From assembly GCA_022509105.1 (NCBI GenBank), contig JAFLTV010000022.1:1-35831 (forward strand): 35,831 nucleotides of DNA, in the 5' to 3' direction. Origin of the DNA: Muribaculaceae bacterium. Its GTDB lineage: Bacteria; Bacteroidota; Bacteroidia; Bacteroidales; Muribaculaceae. The stretch's first letter is position 1; each line of letters starts with the position of its first letter. The position numbers and the translations under genes were made by a program. Positions 24,749 through 32,658 of this stretch are shown here, piece by piece. The notes below the pieces were generated by a model. It did no database searches. It was given only the letters and a program-made list of their open reading frames with translations, and had not been told where the DNA came from.

Positions 24749-25618
24749 ATGGCTGAAATAAAAATAGCGGGAATAATGCGGGCAGGCGCCTATTCTCCCA
24801 ACCATATAGGTAATGACGCTGCAATATTTAATGCGGTTGCCGACCAGCTACGCCGCCGGGGTTGCGAGGTGGAGGTCTTCAGTGAAGAACAATTCAGAAC
24901 TTCTACTCCGGAACAGCCTGTGATCATGAATATGTGTCGGGAAAAAGACTCTGTGGAGAAACTTCAACATCTTGAGGAAGAAGGGAGGCTGGTTATAAAT
25001 TCAGGTTTCGGGATAGAGAATTGCACTCGCGAACGAATGACGCTCATAATGTTGGGAAATTCTATACCAACGGCCGACAGTCTTATTGTTAACACAAATG
25101 AAAAGGTTGTTAAGGATTTGAATGATAAAGGTATCACTTCTTGCTGGATAAAAAGAGGAGACTACCATTCCATGCATAAGGAAGACGTGACTTATTGTCG
25201 CCATCCCGAAGAGGCTCAGGATGTGCTCCATGAATTTTTCTATAGAGGAATAAAAAGAGCCGTTATAAACCGTCATCTCCAGGGAGATCTCATAAAATTT
25301 TACGGAGTGTCCGGACAGCCTTTCTTCTTCTGGTTTTATCCTTTTGAGGAGCATCATTCTAAATATGGATATGAAGAAGTGAATGGCAAAAGCCATAATA
25401 TCCCCTTTGATGAAGCTTATTTGAAAGAGATATGCAACCGTGCGTCGGAAATCTTTGATGTGAAGATATATGGTGGCGATTGCATAGTGGATCCCGACGG
25501 TTCGATCCGAATCATAGACTTTAACGATTGGCCGAGCTTCGCTCCTTGTCGTAAAGAAGCCGCTCCCTATATTGCCAAGGCTATCCTTGCAGAAGCCAAG
25601 GAGAGAATGAAGAGATAA
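24749..25618 (+). CDS. ATP-grasp-like enzyme of unknown substrate in inositol cluster
   Basis: This 289-residue protein looks like an ATP-grasp enzyme. An N-terminal Rossmann-like part (KIAGIMRAGAYSPNHIGNDA) is followed by CWIKRGDYHSMH (central domain Lys strand), AVINRHLQGDLIKFYGVSGQ, and IYGGDCIVDPDGSIRIIDFN then DWPSFAPCR. The last pieces hold the Asp and Asn expected to bind Mg-ATP. The arrangement resembles RimK-type ligases and also the inositol polyphosphate kinase (ITPK) branch of ATP-grasp. With inositol genes on either side, a kinase or ligase acting on an inositol or lipid head group is possible. It could equally be an amide ligase unrelated to inositol. It starts 20 bases after the nucleotidyltransferase gene and ends 28 bases before the phosphatidyltransferase gene. 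Confidence 0.75.
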   Translation: MAEIKIAGIMRAGAYSPNHIGNDAAIFNAVADQLRRRGCEVEVFSEEQFRTSTPEQPVIMNMCREKDSVEKLQHLEEEGRLVINSGFGIENCTRERMTLIMLGNSIPTADSLIVNTNEKVVKDLNDKGITSCWIKRGDYHSMHKEDVTYCRHPEEAQDVLHEFFYRGIKRAVINRHLQGDLIKFYGVSGQPFFFWFYPFEEHHSKYGYEEVNGKSHNIPFDEAYLKEICNRASEIFDVKIYGGDCIVDPDGSIRIIDFNDWPSFAPCRKEAAPYIAKAILAEAKERMKR

Positions 25619-25646
25619 TTTGAAGGCTTTTTAATTAGCAATTAAA

Positions 25647-26657
25647 ATGTCTGAAGATATTAAAAATACAGAAATAGACAATTTGCAACCTGCAGCAACC
25701 GGCTTGCAGGAAGAGCCTGTAGATAAAAAACCCAAACAAAAGAGGCCGAAATTTAAGGATTCTCTGAAGTCGATGGACACAGAGGAGACCTTTGATTTGA
25801 TTTTCTATCGGCCCATAGGCTATGCGTGGGCGATTCTGGCTCAAAAATTAGGAATAACCCCTAATGCCATCACTATTGCATCAATTTTTCTTGGAATAGG
25901 GGCCGGCGTCTGTTTTTATTTCAACAATATCTGGATAAATATTGCCGGAGTAATTCTGCTTGTTTGGGCTGACTCGTTCGACAGCGCCGACGGACAGCTT
26001 GCCCGCATGACAGGGCAATATTCACGTCTGGGAAGAATCCTCGATGGCCTCAGCGGAGAAATCTGGTTTACGGCTATTTACGCTGCAATATGCTTAAGGG
26101 AAAACCACACCAGCCATTTCTTCATGACTCATCTTTGGGCAATATGGATCTTCGCTGCCATCACCGGTTTTTGTCATGGAATCCAAGCTGCAATGGCTGA
26201 TTACTATCGCCAGTTTCATTTATATTTCCTTAAAGGTAAAGATGGTAGTGAACTTGAAACGGCCGCACCTCTATGGAAAAAATTCCATTCCTTAAGTTGG
26301 AGAAAAAACTTTTTTCAAAAGCTTGTGCTCGGCTTTTACAGTAATTACACAACAGGCCAGGAGAAACGGACTCCATGGATGCAAAGATTGAGGAAAACCT
26401 TGACAGAGAAATTCGGAGCCAATATTCCTCAATGGTTTCGTGACGAATTCCGGGAGAAGAGTCTGCCTCTGATGAAATACACCAATATCTTGAGCTTCAA
26501 TGTCAGGAGTTTTGCCCTTTTTGCTGCAATCCTGATTTTCCAAATGCCCTGGTTGTATTTTGCATTTGAAGTTGTGGTGCTTAATATCATTTTGGTGTAT
26601 ATGATGGCAAGACACGAAAGAATGTGTAAGAAATTCGTCGAGGAACTTAAAAGTTAA
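25647..26657 (+). CDS. CDP-alcohol phosphatidyltransferase (likely phosphatidylinositol-phosphate synthase)
   Basis: This 336-residue integral membrane enzyme has a charged cytoplasmic N-terminus of about 65 residues and then several spans (about 70-88, 92-106, 143-160, 165-185, 283-302, 304-325). The family motif is present at 112-133: D112-x2-D115-G116-x2-A119-R120-x8-G129-x3-D133. The fourth Asp, expected at 137, is Gly (followed by Glu138). In context it should transfer phospho-inositol (inositol-1-phosphate plus CDP-diacylglycerol, or CDP-inositol plus a lipid alcohol) to make phosphatidylinositol phosphate. An inositol-lipid cluster with these enzyme types is known from Bacteroides thetaiotaomicron. 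The HAD gene follows after 57 bases. Family assignment is firm; the exact substrates are inferred. Confidence 0.88.
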   Translation: MSEDIKNTEIDNLQPAATGLQEEPVDKKPKQKRPKFKDSLKSMDTEETFDLIFYRPIGYAWAILAQKLGITPNAITIASIFLGIGAGVCFYFNNIWINIAGVILLVWADSFDSADGQLARMTGQYSRLGRILDGLSGEIWFTAIYAAICLRENHTSHFFMTHLWAIWIFAAITGFCHGIQAAMADYYRQFHLYFLKGKDGSELETAAPLWKKFHSLSWRKNFFQKLVLGFYSNYTTGQEKRTPWMQRLRKTLTEKFGANIPQWFRDEFREKSLPLMKYTNILSFNVRSFALFAAILIFQMPWLYFAFEVVVLNIILVYMMARHERMCKKFVEELKS

Positions 26658-26714
26658 AATTCTTTGCCCGGCTTTATAAAAAGAGAAGTAGAGTAAATAA
26701 AAAGAAAAGAATCC

Positions 26715-27425
26715 ATGAATATAAAAGGAATAATTTTTGACTATGGTGGCACCTTGGACACAAACGGAGATCATTGGAGCCACGTGATTCGTGATGGCTG
26801 GAAGAAAGCCGGAGTAGAAGAGGATGACGCATTGTTTCGTGAAGCCTACGTTTACGCAGAACAGGAGTTGGAACGCACGCTCCATATCTTGCCACATCAT
26901 AATTTTTCCGATTTGTTGCAGATAAAGATTAGAATAGAACTTGAATATCTATCCTCCCAAGGTCATTTTCCCCCGGCAATGATTGACGAGAAAGCCGACG
27001 AGATTGCAGCTTATTGTTATTCGGTTGCTAAATCAAATACAGAAAAATCAAAAGAGATACTGACCGAATTAAGTAAAAGGTATCCCTTGGTGCTTGTATC
27101 GAATTTCTATGGGAATATCACCAGTGTGTTGAAAGATTTCGGACTCTTCGATTGTTTCAAGGCTGTGATTGAAAGTGCGGTAGTGGGTGTCAGAAAACCT
27201 TCAACAGCCATTTTTGAATTAGGAATCAAAGCTTTGGATTGCAAACCGGAAGAAGTTCTTGTTGTTGGCGACAGTATGAAAAACGATATTGAGCCGGCTA
27301 AGAAATTGGGTTGTATGACTCTTCGCCTGAAAGGAAAGGAATGGAATTCCGATGTGATATCCCGTGAAGAGGGAGAAAGCATAGAGAATCTCGAAGAAAT
27401 TTTGGCATTCATTGACGGCAAATAA
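26715..27425 (+). CDS. HAD-superfamily hydrolase (candidate PI-phosphate phosphatase)
   Basis: This 236-residue HAD hydrolase has a C1-type cap. Motif I is FDYGGTLDT with nucleophile Asp9. The +2 acid/base position, Asp in most phosphatases (DxD), is Gly11. Motif II is LVSNFYGN, motif III Lys is in VRKPS, and motif IV is VVGDSMKNDI. The best contextual role is removing the phosphate from phosphatidylinositol phosphate made by the preceding enzyme. A Gly at +2 is seen in other HAD proteins and does not prove lack of activity, but it weakens the phosphatase call. It closes the plus-strand run that began at pdxA or earlier. A 255-base gap with a new promoter follows. Confidence 0.85.
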   Translation: MNIKGIIFDYGGTLDTNGDHWSHVIRDGWKKAGVEEDDALFREAYVYAEQELERTLHILPHHNFSDLLQIKIRIELEYLSSQGHFPPAMIDEKADEIAAYCYSVAKSNTEKSKEILTELSKRYPLVLVSNFYGNITSVLKDFGLFDCFKAVIESAVVGVRKPSTAIFELGIKALDCKPEEVLVVGDSMKNDIEPAKKLGCMTLRLKGKEWNSDVISREEGESIENLEEILAFIDGK

Positions 27426-27552
27426 GAATAAAGCCCTCATGCCTAATTAACATAAATTTATACTAATATTAAAATTTGCAATCAGTTTAATAAAAATTAG
27501 CTAAATCTATATCAATTTAATAATTATTAATAAAAAGAGGGGGTTATTTTTC

Positions 27553-27612
27553 TGCAATTTTATTTGCATTCTCTGAAATTGGGAGTAATTTTGTCATCGC
27601 AATTTATTTGCG
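27553..27612 (+). promoter_or_regulatory. Promoter of the inositol-phosphate synthase gene with two flanking inverted repeats
   Basis: The promoter is TTTG at 27563-27566, 19 bases, then TAATTTTG at 27586-27593, with a start near 27598. TGCAA-N6-TTGCA (27553-27568) overlaps the -33 element, and CGCAA-N5-TTGCG (27598-27612) begins at the predicted start site. Two similar GCAA/TTGC palindromes placed around one promoter look like repressor operators. The regulator is unknown. The rest of the 255-base gap upstream is AT-rich with no gene. Confidence 0.6.
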
Positions 27613-27618
27613 GTAGCA

Positions 27619-27639
27619 AACTTGATTGGAAATCAAGTT
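27619..27639 (+). repeat. Perfect 9-bp inverted repeat in the leader of the synthase gene
   Basis: AACTTGATT (27619-27627) and AATCAAGTT (27631-27639) are exact reverse complements around GGA. It lies 41 bases before the ATG at 27681, within the predicted mRNA leader. It may be an RNA hairpin or an operator. No T-run follows, so it is not a terminator. Confidence 0.6.
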
Positions 27640-27680
27640 AAAATGACAAATAAGACTAACTAAACTTATTAAAGATAAAC

Positions 27681-28988
27681 ATGGAAAATCAGAAAGCAGA
27701 ACCGGCCAAAGGTAAACTTGGTGTTCTTGTAGTGGGACTCGGTGCAGTTACGTCTACATTTATGACTGGAGTGCTCATGGCTCGTAAAGGCCTTGCAAAG
27801 CCGGTGGGGTCTATGACTCAATATGACAAGATTCGTGTTGGTGAAGGTGAAAACAAAAAATATTTGAAATATAAAGATATTATTCCGTTGGCCACTTTGG
27901 ATGACATAGTGTTTGGCGCTTGGGATGTATATCCTGCTAATGCATTCGAATCTGCTGTGAATGCAGAAGTCTTGAAGGCAAAAGATATTCTCCCCGTAAA
28001 GGAAGAACTTGAAGCTATCAAGCCCATGAAGGCCGCTTTTGATAAAAATTACGCAAAGCGTCTTGATGGAGAAAACGTGAAGACTGTGAAAGATCGCTGG
28101 GATATGACTGAGCAGATCCGCCAGGATATCCGCGATTTCAAGAAAAATACAGGTGTAGACCGCGTTGTTGTTCTTTGGGCAGCTTCCACAGAGGTTTATG
28201 TTCCGGTGGATGAAAAAGTGCATGGCAGTCTGGCAGCTCTGGAAGCAGCCATGAAAGCAGACGATAAAGACCACATCGCTCCCTCCATGTGTTATGCATA
28301 TGCTGCTATAGCTGAAGGTTGTCCCTTCATCATGGGCGCGCCTAACACCACTGTAGATATCCCGGCTATGTGGGAATTTGCAGAAAAAATGAGAGTGCCT
28401 ATCGCAGGTAAGGACTTTAAGACAGGCCAGACTCTTGTGAAATCAGGATTCGCTCCTATAATCGGGGTTCGTTGCCTTGGTCTCGCAGGATGGTTCTCAA
28501 CTAATATTCTTGGCAACCGTGACGGTCTCGTGCTTGATGAGCCGGCTAACTTCCGCACAAAAGAGGTGAGCAAGCTTTCGACTCTTGAAAGCATCTTGGT
28601 TCCGGAAAATCAACCTGATCTATATCAGGACTACTACCATAAAGTTAGAATTAATTATTATCCTCCCAGAAACGACAATAAGGAAGGATGGGATAATATC
28701 GATATCTTCGGCTGGATGGGCTATCCGATGCAGATCAAGATCAACTTCCTTTGCAGAGACTCAATCCTCGCAGCTCCGCTATGCCTTGACTTGGTGCTCC
28801 TTAGCGATGTTGCTCAGAGAGCCGGCAGATATGGCATCCAAAGATTCTTGAGCTTCTTCCTTAAGAGCCCGATGCACGACTACACAAAGGATGAAATTCC
28901 TGTAAATAATCTTTTCCAACAATATGTGATGCTAAAGAATGCTATCCGCGTAATGGGTGGCTACAAGGCAGACGAATTAATCGACTAA
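27681..28988 (+). CDS. myo-inositol-1-phosphate synthase
   Basis: It converts glucose-6-phosphate to inositol-1-phosphate with NAD, the entry step for inositol lipids. The 435-residue protein has the Rossmann start VLVVGLGAVTSTFMTGVLMA, VVLWAASTEVY, the MIPS core AGKDFKTGQTLVKSGFAP, the NILGNRDGLVL block and CRDSILAAPLCLDLVLL near the C-terminus. These are the regions that bind NAD and the substrate phosphate in bacterial and eukaryotic inositol-phosphate synthases. The gene has its own promoter and leader, separated by 255 bases from the HAD gene, so the first step may be regulated apart from the downstream lipid enzymes. In Bacteroides the product feeds phosphatidylinositol and inositol-phosphoryl ceramide. 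A hairpin terminator follows 56 bases after the stop. Confidence 0.95.
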   Translation: MENQKAEPAKGKLGVLVVGLGAVTSTFMTGVLMARKGLAKPVGSMTQYDKIRVGEGENKKYLKYKDIIPLATLDDIVFGAWDVYPANAFESAVNAEVLKAKDILPVKEELEAIKPMKAAFDKNYAKRLDGENVKTVKDRWDMTEQIRQDIRDFKKNTGVDRVVVLWAASTEVYVPVDEKVHGSLAALEAAMKADDKDHIAPSMCYAYAAIAEGCPFIMGAPNTTVDIPAMWEFAEKMRVPIAGKDFKTGQTLVKSGFAPIIGVRCLGLAGWFSTNILGNRDGLVLDEPANFRTKEVSKLSTLESILVPENQPDLYQDYYHKVRINYYPPRNDNKEGWDNIDIFGWMGYPMQIKINFLCRDSILAAPLCLDLVLLSDVAQRAGRYGIQRFLSFFLKSPMHDYTKDEIPVNNLFQQYVMLKNAIRVMGGYKADELID

Positions 28989-29044
28989 AAGCATTCATAA
29001 GCGTCTTGTCTCAACAAGGGCAAGACTCGGATAAACGACAAATG

Positions 29045-29077
29045 ACGGGGCGATACAGACATGTGTCTCCCCGTTTT
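29045..29077 (+). terminator. Hairpin terminator after the inositol-phosphate synthase gene
   Basis: ACGGGG (29045-29050) pairs with CCCCGT (29069-29074). An inner AGAC/GTCT stem (29057-29060 with 29065-29068) sits next to a 6-base bulge, and TTTT follows. A weaker hairpin, GTCTTG/CAAGAC, is at 29003-29026. The trmD ATG is only 20 bases further on, so the hairpin may also act as a leader attenuator. Confidence 0.6.
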
Positions 29078-29096
29078 AATTACAAAACATAGAAAT

Positions 29097-29774
29097 ATGC
29101 GAATTGATATTATAACGGTTTTGCCGGAAATGTTTGAGTCCGTGTTATCCTGTTCGATACTCAAGAGAGCTCAGGAAAAAGGATTGGCAGAGCTTGTGGT
29201 GCATAACTTAAGGGATTACACTACGGATATTCATAGAAAGGTTGACGATTATCCTTTTGGAGGTGAGGCCGGAATGGTTATGAAAATTCAACCGGTTGAT
29301 GCCTGTATCTCCCATCTGAAATCACAAAGGAGCTATGATGAAATAATTTTCACGTCGCCGGATGGAGAGCAGTTTAATCAGAAGACCGCCAACAGCCTCT
29401 CGTTACTTGAAAATATCATCATCCTCTGCGGACATTATAAGGGGGTTGACTATCGAATAAGACAACATCTTGTGACAAGGGAGATATCCATAGGAGATTA
29501 TGTGCTTACGGGAGGAGAATTGCCGGCGATGGTGATAGCCGATGCCGTTGTGCGGCTGATTCCGGGAGCTATAGGCGACGAACAGTCGGCATTGACAGAT
29601 TCTTTTCAGGATAATCTGCTTGCTCCCCCCATTTATACCCGACCTGCAGACTATAACGGATGGAAAGTGCCTGAAATATTGCTGTCAGGACATGAAGCTA
29701 AAATATCGGAGTGGCGTCATGAGCAGAGTCTCGAACGAACAGCACGTTTGCGACCTGATTTGCTGAAATCTTAA
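29097..29774 (+). CDS. trmD: tRNA (guanine-37-N1)-methyltransferase
   Basis: TrmD uses SAM to methylate G37 of tRNAs reading CNN codons, preventing frameshifts. This includes tRNA-Pro(CGG) of the kind encoded in this window. Signatures are [47 protein letters not shown] (SPOUT knot, GHYEG-like), and the loop [20 protein letters not shown]. The ATG at 29097 gives 225 residues, the normal length. An upstream in-frame ATG at 29061 falls in the terminator stem and is rejected. No clear promoter is visible between the terminator and the gene. Confidence 0.97.
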   Translation: MRIDIITVLPEMFESVLSCSILKRAQEKGLAELVVHNLRDYTTDIHRKVDDYPFGGEAGMVMKIQPVDACISHLKSQRSYDEIIFTSPDGEQFNQKTANSLSLLENIIILCGHYKGVDYRIRQHLVTREISIGDYVLTGGELPAMVIADAVVRLIPGAIGDEQSALTDSFQDNLLAPPIYTRPADYNGWKVPEILLSGHEAKISEWRHEQSLERTARLRPDLLKS

Positions 29775-29817
29775 GAAAAATTATAACTGAATTAACAGAC
29801 TATTGCGAGATAATAAC

Positions 29818-29825
29818 TAATTTTG
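29818..29825 (+). promoter_or_regulatory. -7 box upstream of the divIC-like gene
   Basis: TAATTTTG at 29818-29825 matches TAnnTTTG, 41 bases before the GTG start. The region around 29795 has no good TTTG, so the -33 element is poor. Confidence 0.4.
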
Positions 29826-29866
29826 CGTTGATTAGAGAAATTACACAAAAATAGAAGAAGAATTTA

Positions 29867-30178
29867 GTGGGTACTAAATTAAAGAAATTCAACTTTTGGC
29901 TGAGGAGAAAGTCTCATCTCCCCTTGCTTCTTGTGGGTTCGTTAGTGGTCATGTTGTTGTTTTTCAATGAAGACGTTTCTATGAGTTTGAACATGGAATA
30001 TGAAAAACAGATCAATCAGCTCACATTGGAGATCCAGGAATGTAAAGACTCGGCAGCTTTCTATAGAAGCCAGAGGGAAGCATTGATTCATGACTCTGAA
30101 GATCTTGAACGTCTTGCCAGAGAGAGGTTTCACATGCAGAGGCCCACAGAGGATATTTATATAATAAAACAAAATTGA
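29867..30178 (+). CDS. FtsB/DivIC-like septum formation protein
   Basis: This is a 103-residue bitopic membrane protein. It has a basic cytoplasmic start, one span (about 19-34) and a periplasmic coiled coil (about 40-88, heptad pattern around NMEYEKQINQLTLEIQECKD). It ends with the conserved LERLARERFHMQRPTEDIYI block that defines the septum formation initiator family. FtsB/DivIC partners with FtsL-type proteins in the divisome. The start is GTG at 29867, and no ATG precedes the span. The next gene starts one base after the stop. Confidence 0.85.
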   Translation: MGTKLKKFNFWLRRKSHLPLLLVGSLVVMLLFFNEDVSMSLNMEYEKQINQLTLEIQECKDSAAFYRSQREALIHDSEDLERLARERFHMQRPTEDIYIIKQN

Positions 30179-30179
30179 T

Positions 30180-30620
30180 ATGAGCTCGAAATTAACCGGA
30201 GCCGCGCTTGAAAAAAGAAGGAAACAGGTGGAAGGTACTGCGACTTTCGGCCTTATCCTGATTTGTGTTGCTTTAGTAGGGCCGTTTACAAGTCCGGCAA
30301 GCATTGGTTATCTTGATGTGTTCAGATGGATATATGGAGCCGGGGCTCTGATATATCTTATAGCAAGGGTTGTTGATATATCCGACCCTAATGAGTCGCT
30401 TAGATTGAAAAGACTTAGAAGGATGGAGTTTTGGGCCGGAGTCTCTTTCGGGCTTGCCACAGCTTTCTGGTTTATCGGCATGCATCAGATGGGGCCCTAT
30501 GCCGGCGCTTTAGCAGTGTTGAAAAACACAATCACATTTACGCTTGTGGGAGCTGTGATTCAGATTTTGGTCTCATGGCTTATTTATAGCCGAACAAAAA
30601 AGGAACTTCGAGATAAATGA
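30180..30620 (+). CDS. Small four-span membrane protein of unknown function
   Basis: This 146-residue integral membrane protein has hydrophobic segments at about 22-38, 51-66, 83-100 and 113-138, between basic loops (LKRLRRMEFW). No enzymatic motif or named family is recognised. It starts one base after the divIC-like gene and its TGA overlaps the coaX ATG (ATGA). It is thus locked into the cell-envelope/cofactor run and likely conserved in Bacteroidales. Confidence 0.75.
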   Translation: MSSKLTGAALEKRRKQVEGTATFGLILICVALVGPFTSPASIGYLDVFRWIYGAGALIYLIARVVDISDPNESLRLKRLRRMEFWAGVSFGLATAFWFIGMHQMGPYAGALAVLKNTITFTLVGAVIQILVSWLIYSRTKKELRDK

Positions 30621-31369
30621 ACGTTCTCACTGTCGACATAGGCAACACAAAAGTGAAGCTTGATATCTGGAGCGGAGACAAACATCTGTTTCACGACAGC
30701 ATAGAGAAAATTGAAATGTTGGAGCCGGAGGGTCTCAAAGACAGATATGATGTTGAAGGAGTTATAATCTGTTCTGTCAAAGACATGGATCTATGGAAAT
30801 ATGCCGATATTCAAAATTATTTTGATAATGTCAGCAGATTTCCATCCCGGCCGGAAGAAAACTATGATATAATAGAAAGCTATAGGGGTCAATTAGGAGC
30901 CGACCGGAGAGCGGCTTTTCTTGGAGCTCTCACTCTCTTCCCGGAGGAATCAATGCTGGTGGTGGATGCAGGCACAGCGCTCACTATCGACTATATTGAT
31001 GAAAAAGGAAAGTTTTGCGGCGGCAACATATCATTGGGCCTTGAAGGAAGATTGCGTGCTCTGCATGAATACACCTCCTTATTGCCAAAAGTCTCTTCCG
31101 ATGGGGAAGTGACGGATTTCGGAGCCACCACCGAACTTGCCATAAGAGACGGGGCATACCACGGAATTGTCGGTGAGATAAAATTTATGGCGGAAAAAGC
31201 CAATCAAAAAAAAGGAGTAGACAAGGTGGTTATGACAGGCGGAGACGCTGAAAAAATCATCCCGTATTTAAGAGAAAACGGAGTGGAAGTCTGTTTCGAT
31301 CCTTATCTTGTGGGAAGAGGCTTAAATGCTGATTTCAGGAGTCAAGGCTTCAAGTATAAATTAAGATGA
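30617..31369 (+). CDS. coaX: Type III pantothenate kinase
   Basis: CoaX phosphorylates pantothenate in the first step of coenzyme A synthesis and is not feedback-inhibited by CoA. The ASKHA fold is visible: VDIGNTKVKLDIW (phosphate-1 loop, Asp6), GQLGADRRAAFLGA (G-x-D-R motif), MLVVDAGTALTIDYID (phosphate-2), GGNISLGLEGRLRALHEYTS and VVMTGGDAEKIIPYL. The length of 250 is typical. It is joined by 4-base ATGA overlaps to both its neighbours, implying translational coupling. Confidence 0.96.
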   Translation: MNVLTVDIGNTKVKLDIWSGDKHLFHDSIEKIEMLEPEGLKDRYDVEGVIICSVKDMDLWKYADIQNYFDNVSRFPSRPEENYDIIESYRGQLGADRRAAFLGALTLFPEESMLVVDAGTALTIDYIDEKGKFCGGNISLGLEGRLRALHEYTSLLPKVSSDGEVTDFGATTELAIRDGAYHGIVGEIKFMAEKANQKKGVDKVVMTGGDAEKIIPYLRENGVEVCFDPYLVGRGLNADFRSQGFKYKLR

Positions 31370-32625
31370 TGAGAAAATTAAATATATTGATATTATTGAC
31401 CATTGGATTTGTGATGACGATGTCGGCACAAAACAATAGGCAATACTCCATGTATGGTTATGGATTGCTGACCGATCGAGCCACTTCAATGCAAAAACAG
31501 ATGGGTTCTGTCGGTTATGCCATGCAATCAGGTCGCCAGATAAATGTAATGAACCCGGCCTCATACGCATCCATAGATTCTTTGACTTTTCTGTTTGACA
31601 TAGGCGCGGATTTCACAATTCTCTGGCAAAAAGAAGACAACCTGAAAGAACATTCCTACGGAGGAGGTCTCGACTACATAACAATGGAGTTTCCGATAAC
31701 GAAATATCTGGGAGCTTCCATAGGACTCGTGCCCTATTCTTATGTGGGTTATGCCTTTGGTACGGAAATTCAGCATGGAGCCATGACAAACCAGGGTGAG
31801 GGAGGTATAAACCAAGCCTATATCGGATTGGCAGGTACGTATAAAGGATTCTCGATCGGGGCGAACGTAGCCTATAATTTCGGTAATATCATCAATGATG
31901 TCTTCTCTTCTCCGGAAACCTCAGGACAGACTCTTTTTGAGCATGTGATGCAAATAAGGGATTGGGATATAGTTATCGGAGCTCAATATTCAGCTCCTTT
32001 GACACGCACCGACCGGCTTAATCTCGGATTGACCTTTTCACCCAAGAAATCAATCCATGGACAGACCTGGGCTACAATCCAGGAGACATCGCGGGAAAGT
32101 GTGGCCGACACTGTTGCATATATGAAGATGGGAGGCAATTACTTTACTCCCATGAGCATAGGTGCCGGTATTGCCTATGTGCATGAGAAGTCGAGCAAAT
32201 GGATGGTGGAAGCCGACTTCACCTATCAGGAATGGTCGAAAGCTAAATATTCTCCTCTATATGCATTGGATGATCCTGATAATCTTGTGTTTCAAGGCAT
32301 GAATTTCAACAACCGCACACGATTTGCAGTCGGCGGGGAATTTATCCCGAAAATAAGGGGTAACTATGCACAGCGTATGGCATATAGGGCCGGAGTCTAT
32401 TATAATAATGACTATCTTAATATTCAAGGAAACAAGCTTAAGGAATACGGAGTGACTGCCGGACTCGGTTTTAACACCCCCGAGGGCAAGTCGATGATCA
32501 ATCTCGGCTTTGAATGGAAACATCGTAAGGCCACTCCTCACGCTCTTATAACAGAGAATTTCTTTAATATCACACTCGGAGTCAATTTCAATGAACTTTG
32601 GTTCTGGAAACGTAAGATTAAATAA
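31366..32625 (+). CDS. FadL-like outer-membrane beta-barrel protein
   Basis: This 419-residue protein starts with a signal peptide (cleavage likely after SAQ near residue 22). The rest alternates aromatic/glycine strands and loops through to a C-terminal NITLGVNFNELWFWKRKIK. The early GYGLLTDRATSMQKQMGSVG and NVMNPASYASIDSLTF segments resemble the N-terminal hatch of OmpP1/FadL/TodX transporters, where N-P-A follows a conserved G-x-A stretch. It likely imports hydrophobic molecules, but the substrate is unknown. It overlaps coaX by 4 bases and lies 33 bases before lptC, an arrangement I associate from memory with other Bacteroidales. Confidence 0.8.
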   Translation: MMRKLNILILLTIGFVMTMSAQNNRQYSMYGYGLLTDRATSMQKQMGSVGYAMQSGRQINVMNPASYASIDSLTFLFDIGADFTILWQKEDNLKEHSYGGGLDYITMEFPITKYLGASIGLVPYSYVGYAFGTEIQHGAMTNQGEGGINQAYIGLAGTYKGFSIGANVAYNFGNIINDVFSSPETSGQTLFEHVMQIRDWDIVIGAQYSAPLTRTDRLNLGLTFSPKKSIHGQTWATIQETSRESVADTVAYMKMGGNYFTPMSIGAGIAYVHEKSSKWMVEADFTYQEWSKAKYSPLYALDDPDNLVFQGMNFNNRTRFAVGGEFIPKIRGNYAQRMAYRAGVYYNNDYLNIQGNKLKEYGVTAGLGFNTPEGKSMINLGFEWKHRKATPHALITENFFNITLGVNFNELWFWKRKIK

Positions 32626-32658
32626 GGCGTTCGGCATCGGTTTGTCTCTATCTTCATT

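Noticed and set aside
27669..28274. Minus-strand 201-codon frame over the inositol-phosphate synthase start
   Set aside because: Cys/Phe/His-rich shadow of a clear enzyme gene; no motif.
29061..29096. Upstream ATG for trmD
   Set aside because: It lies inside the stem of the preceding terminator, and TrmD proteins begin MRIDI at 29097.
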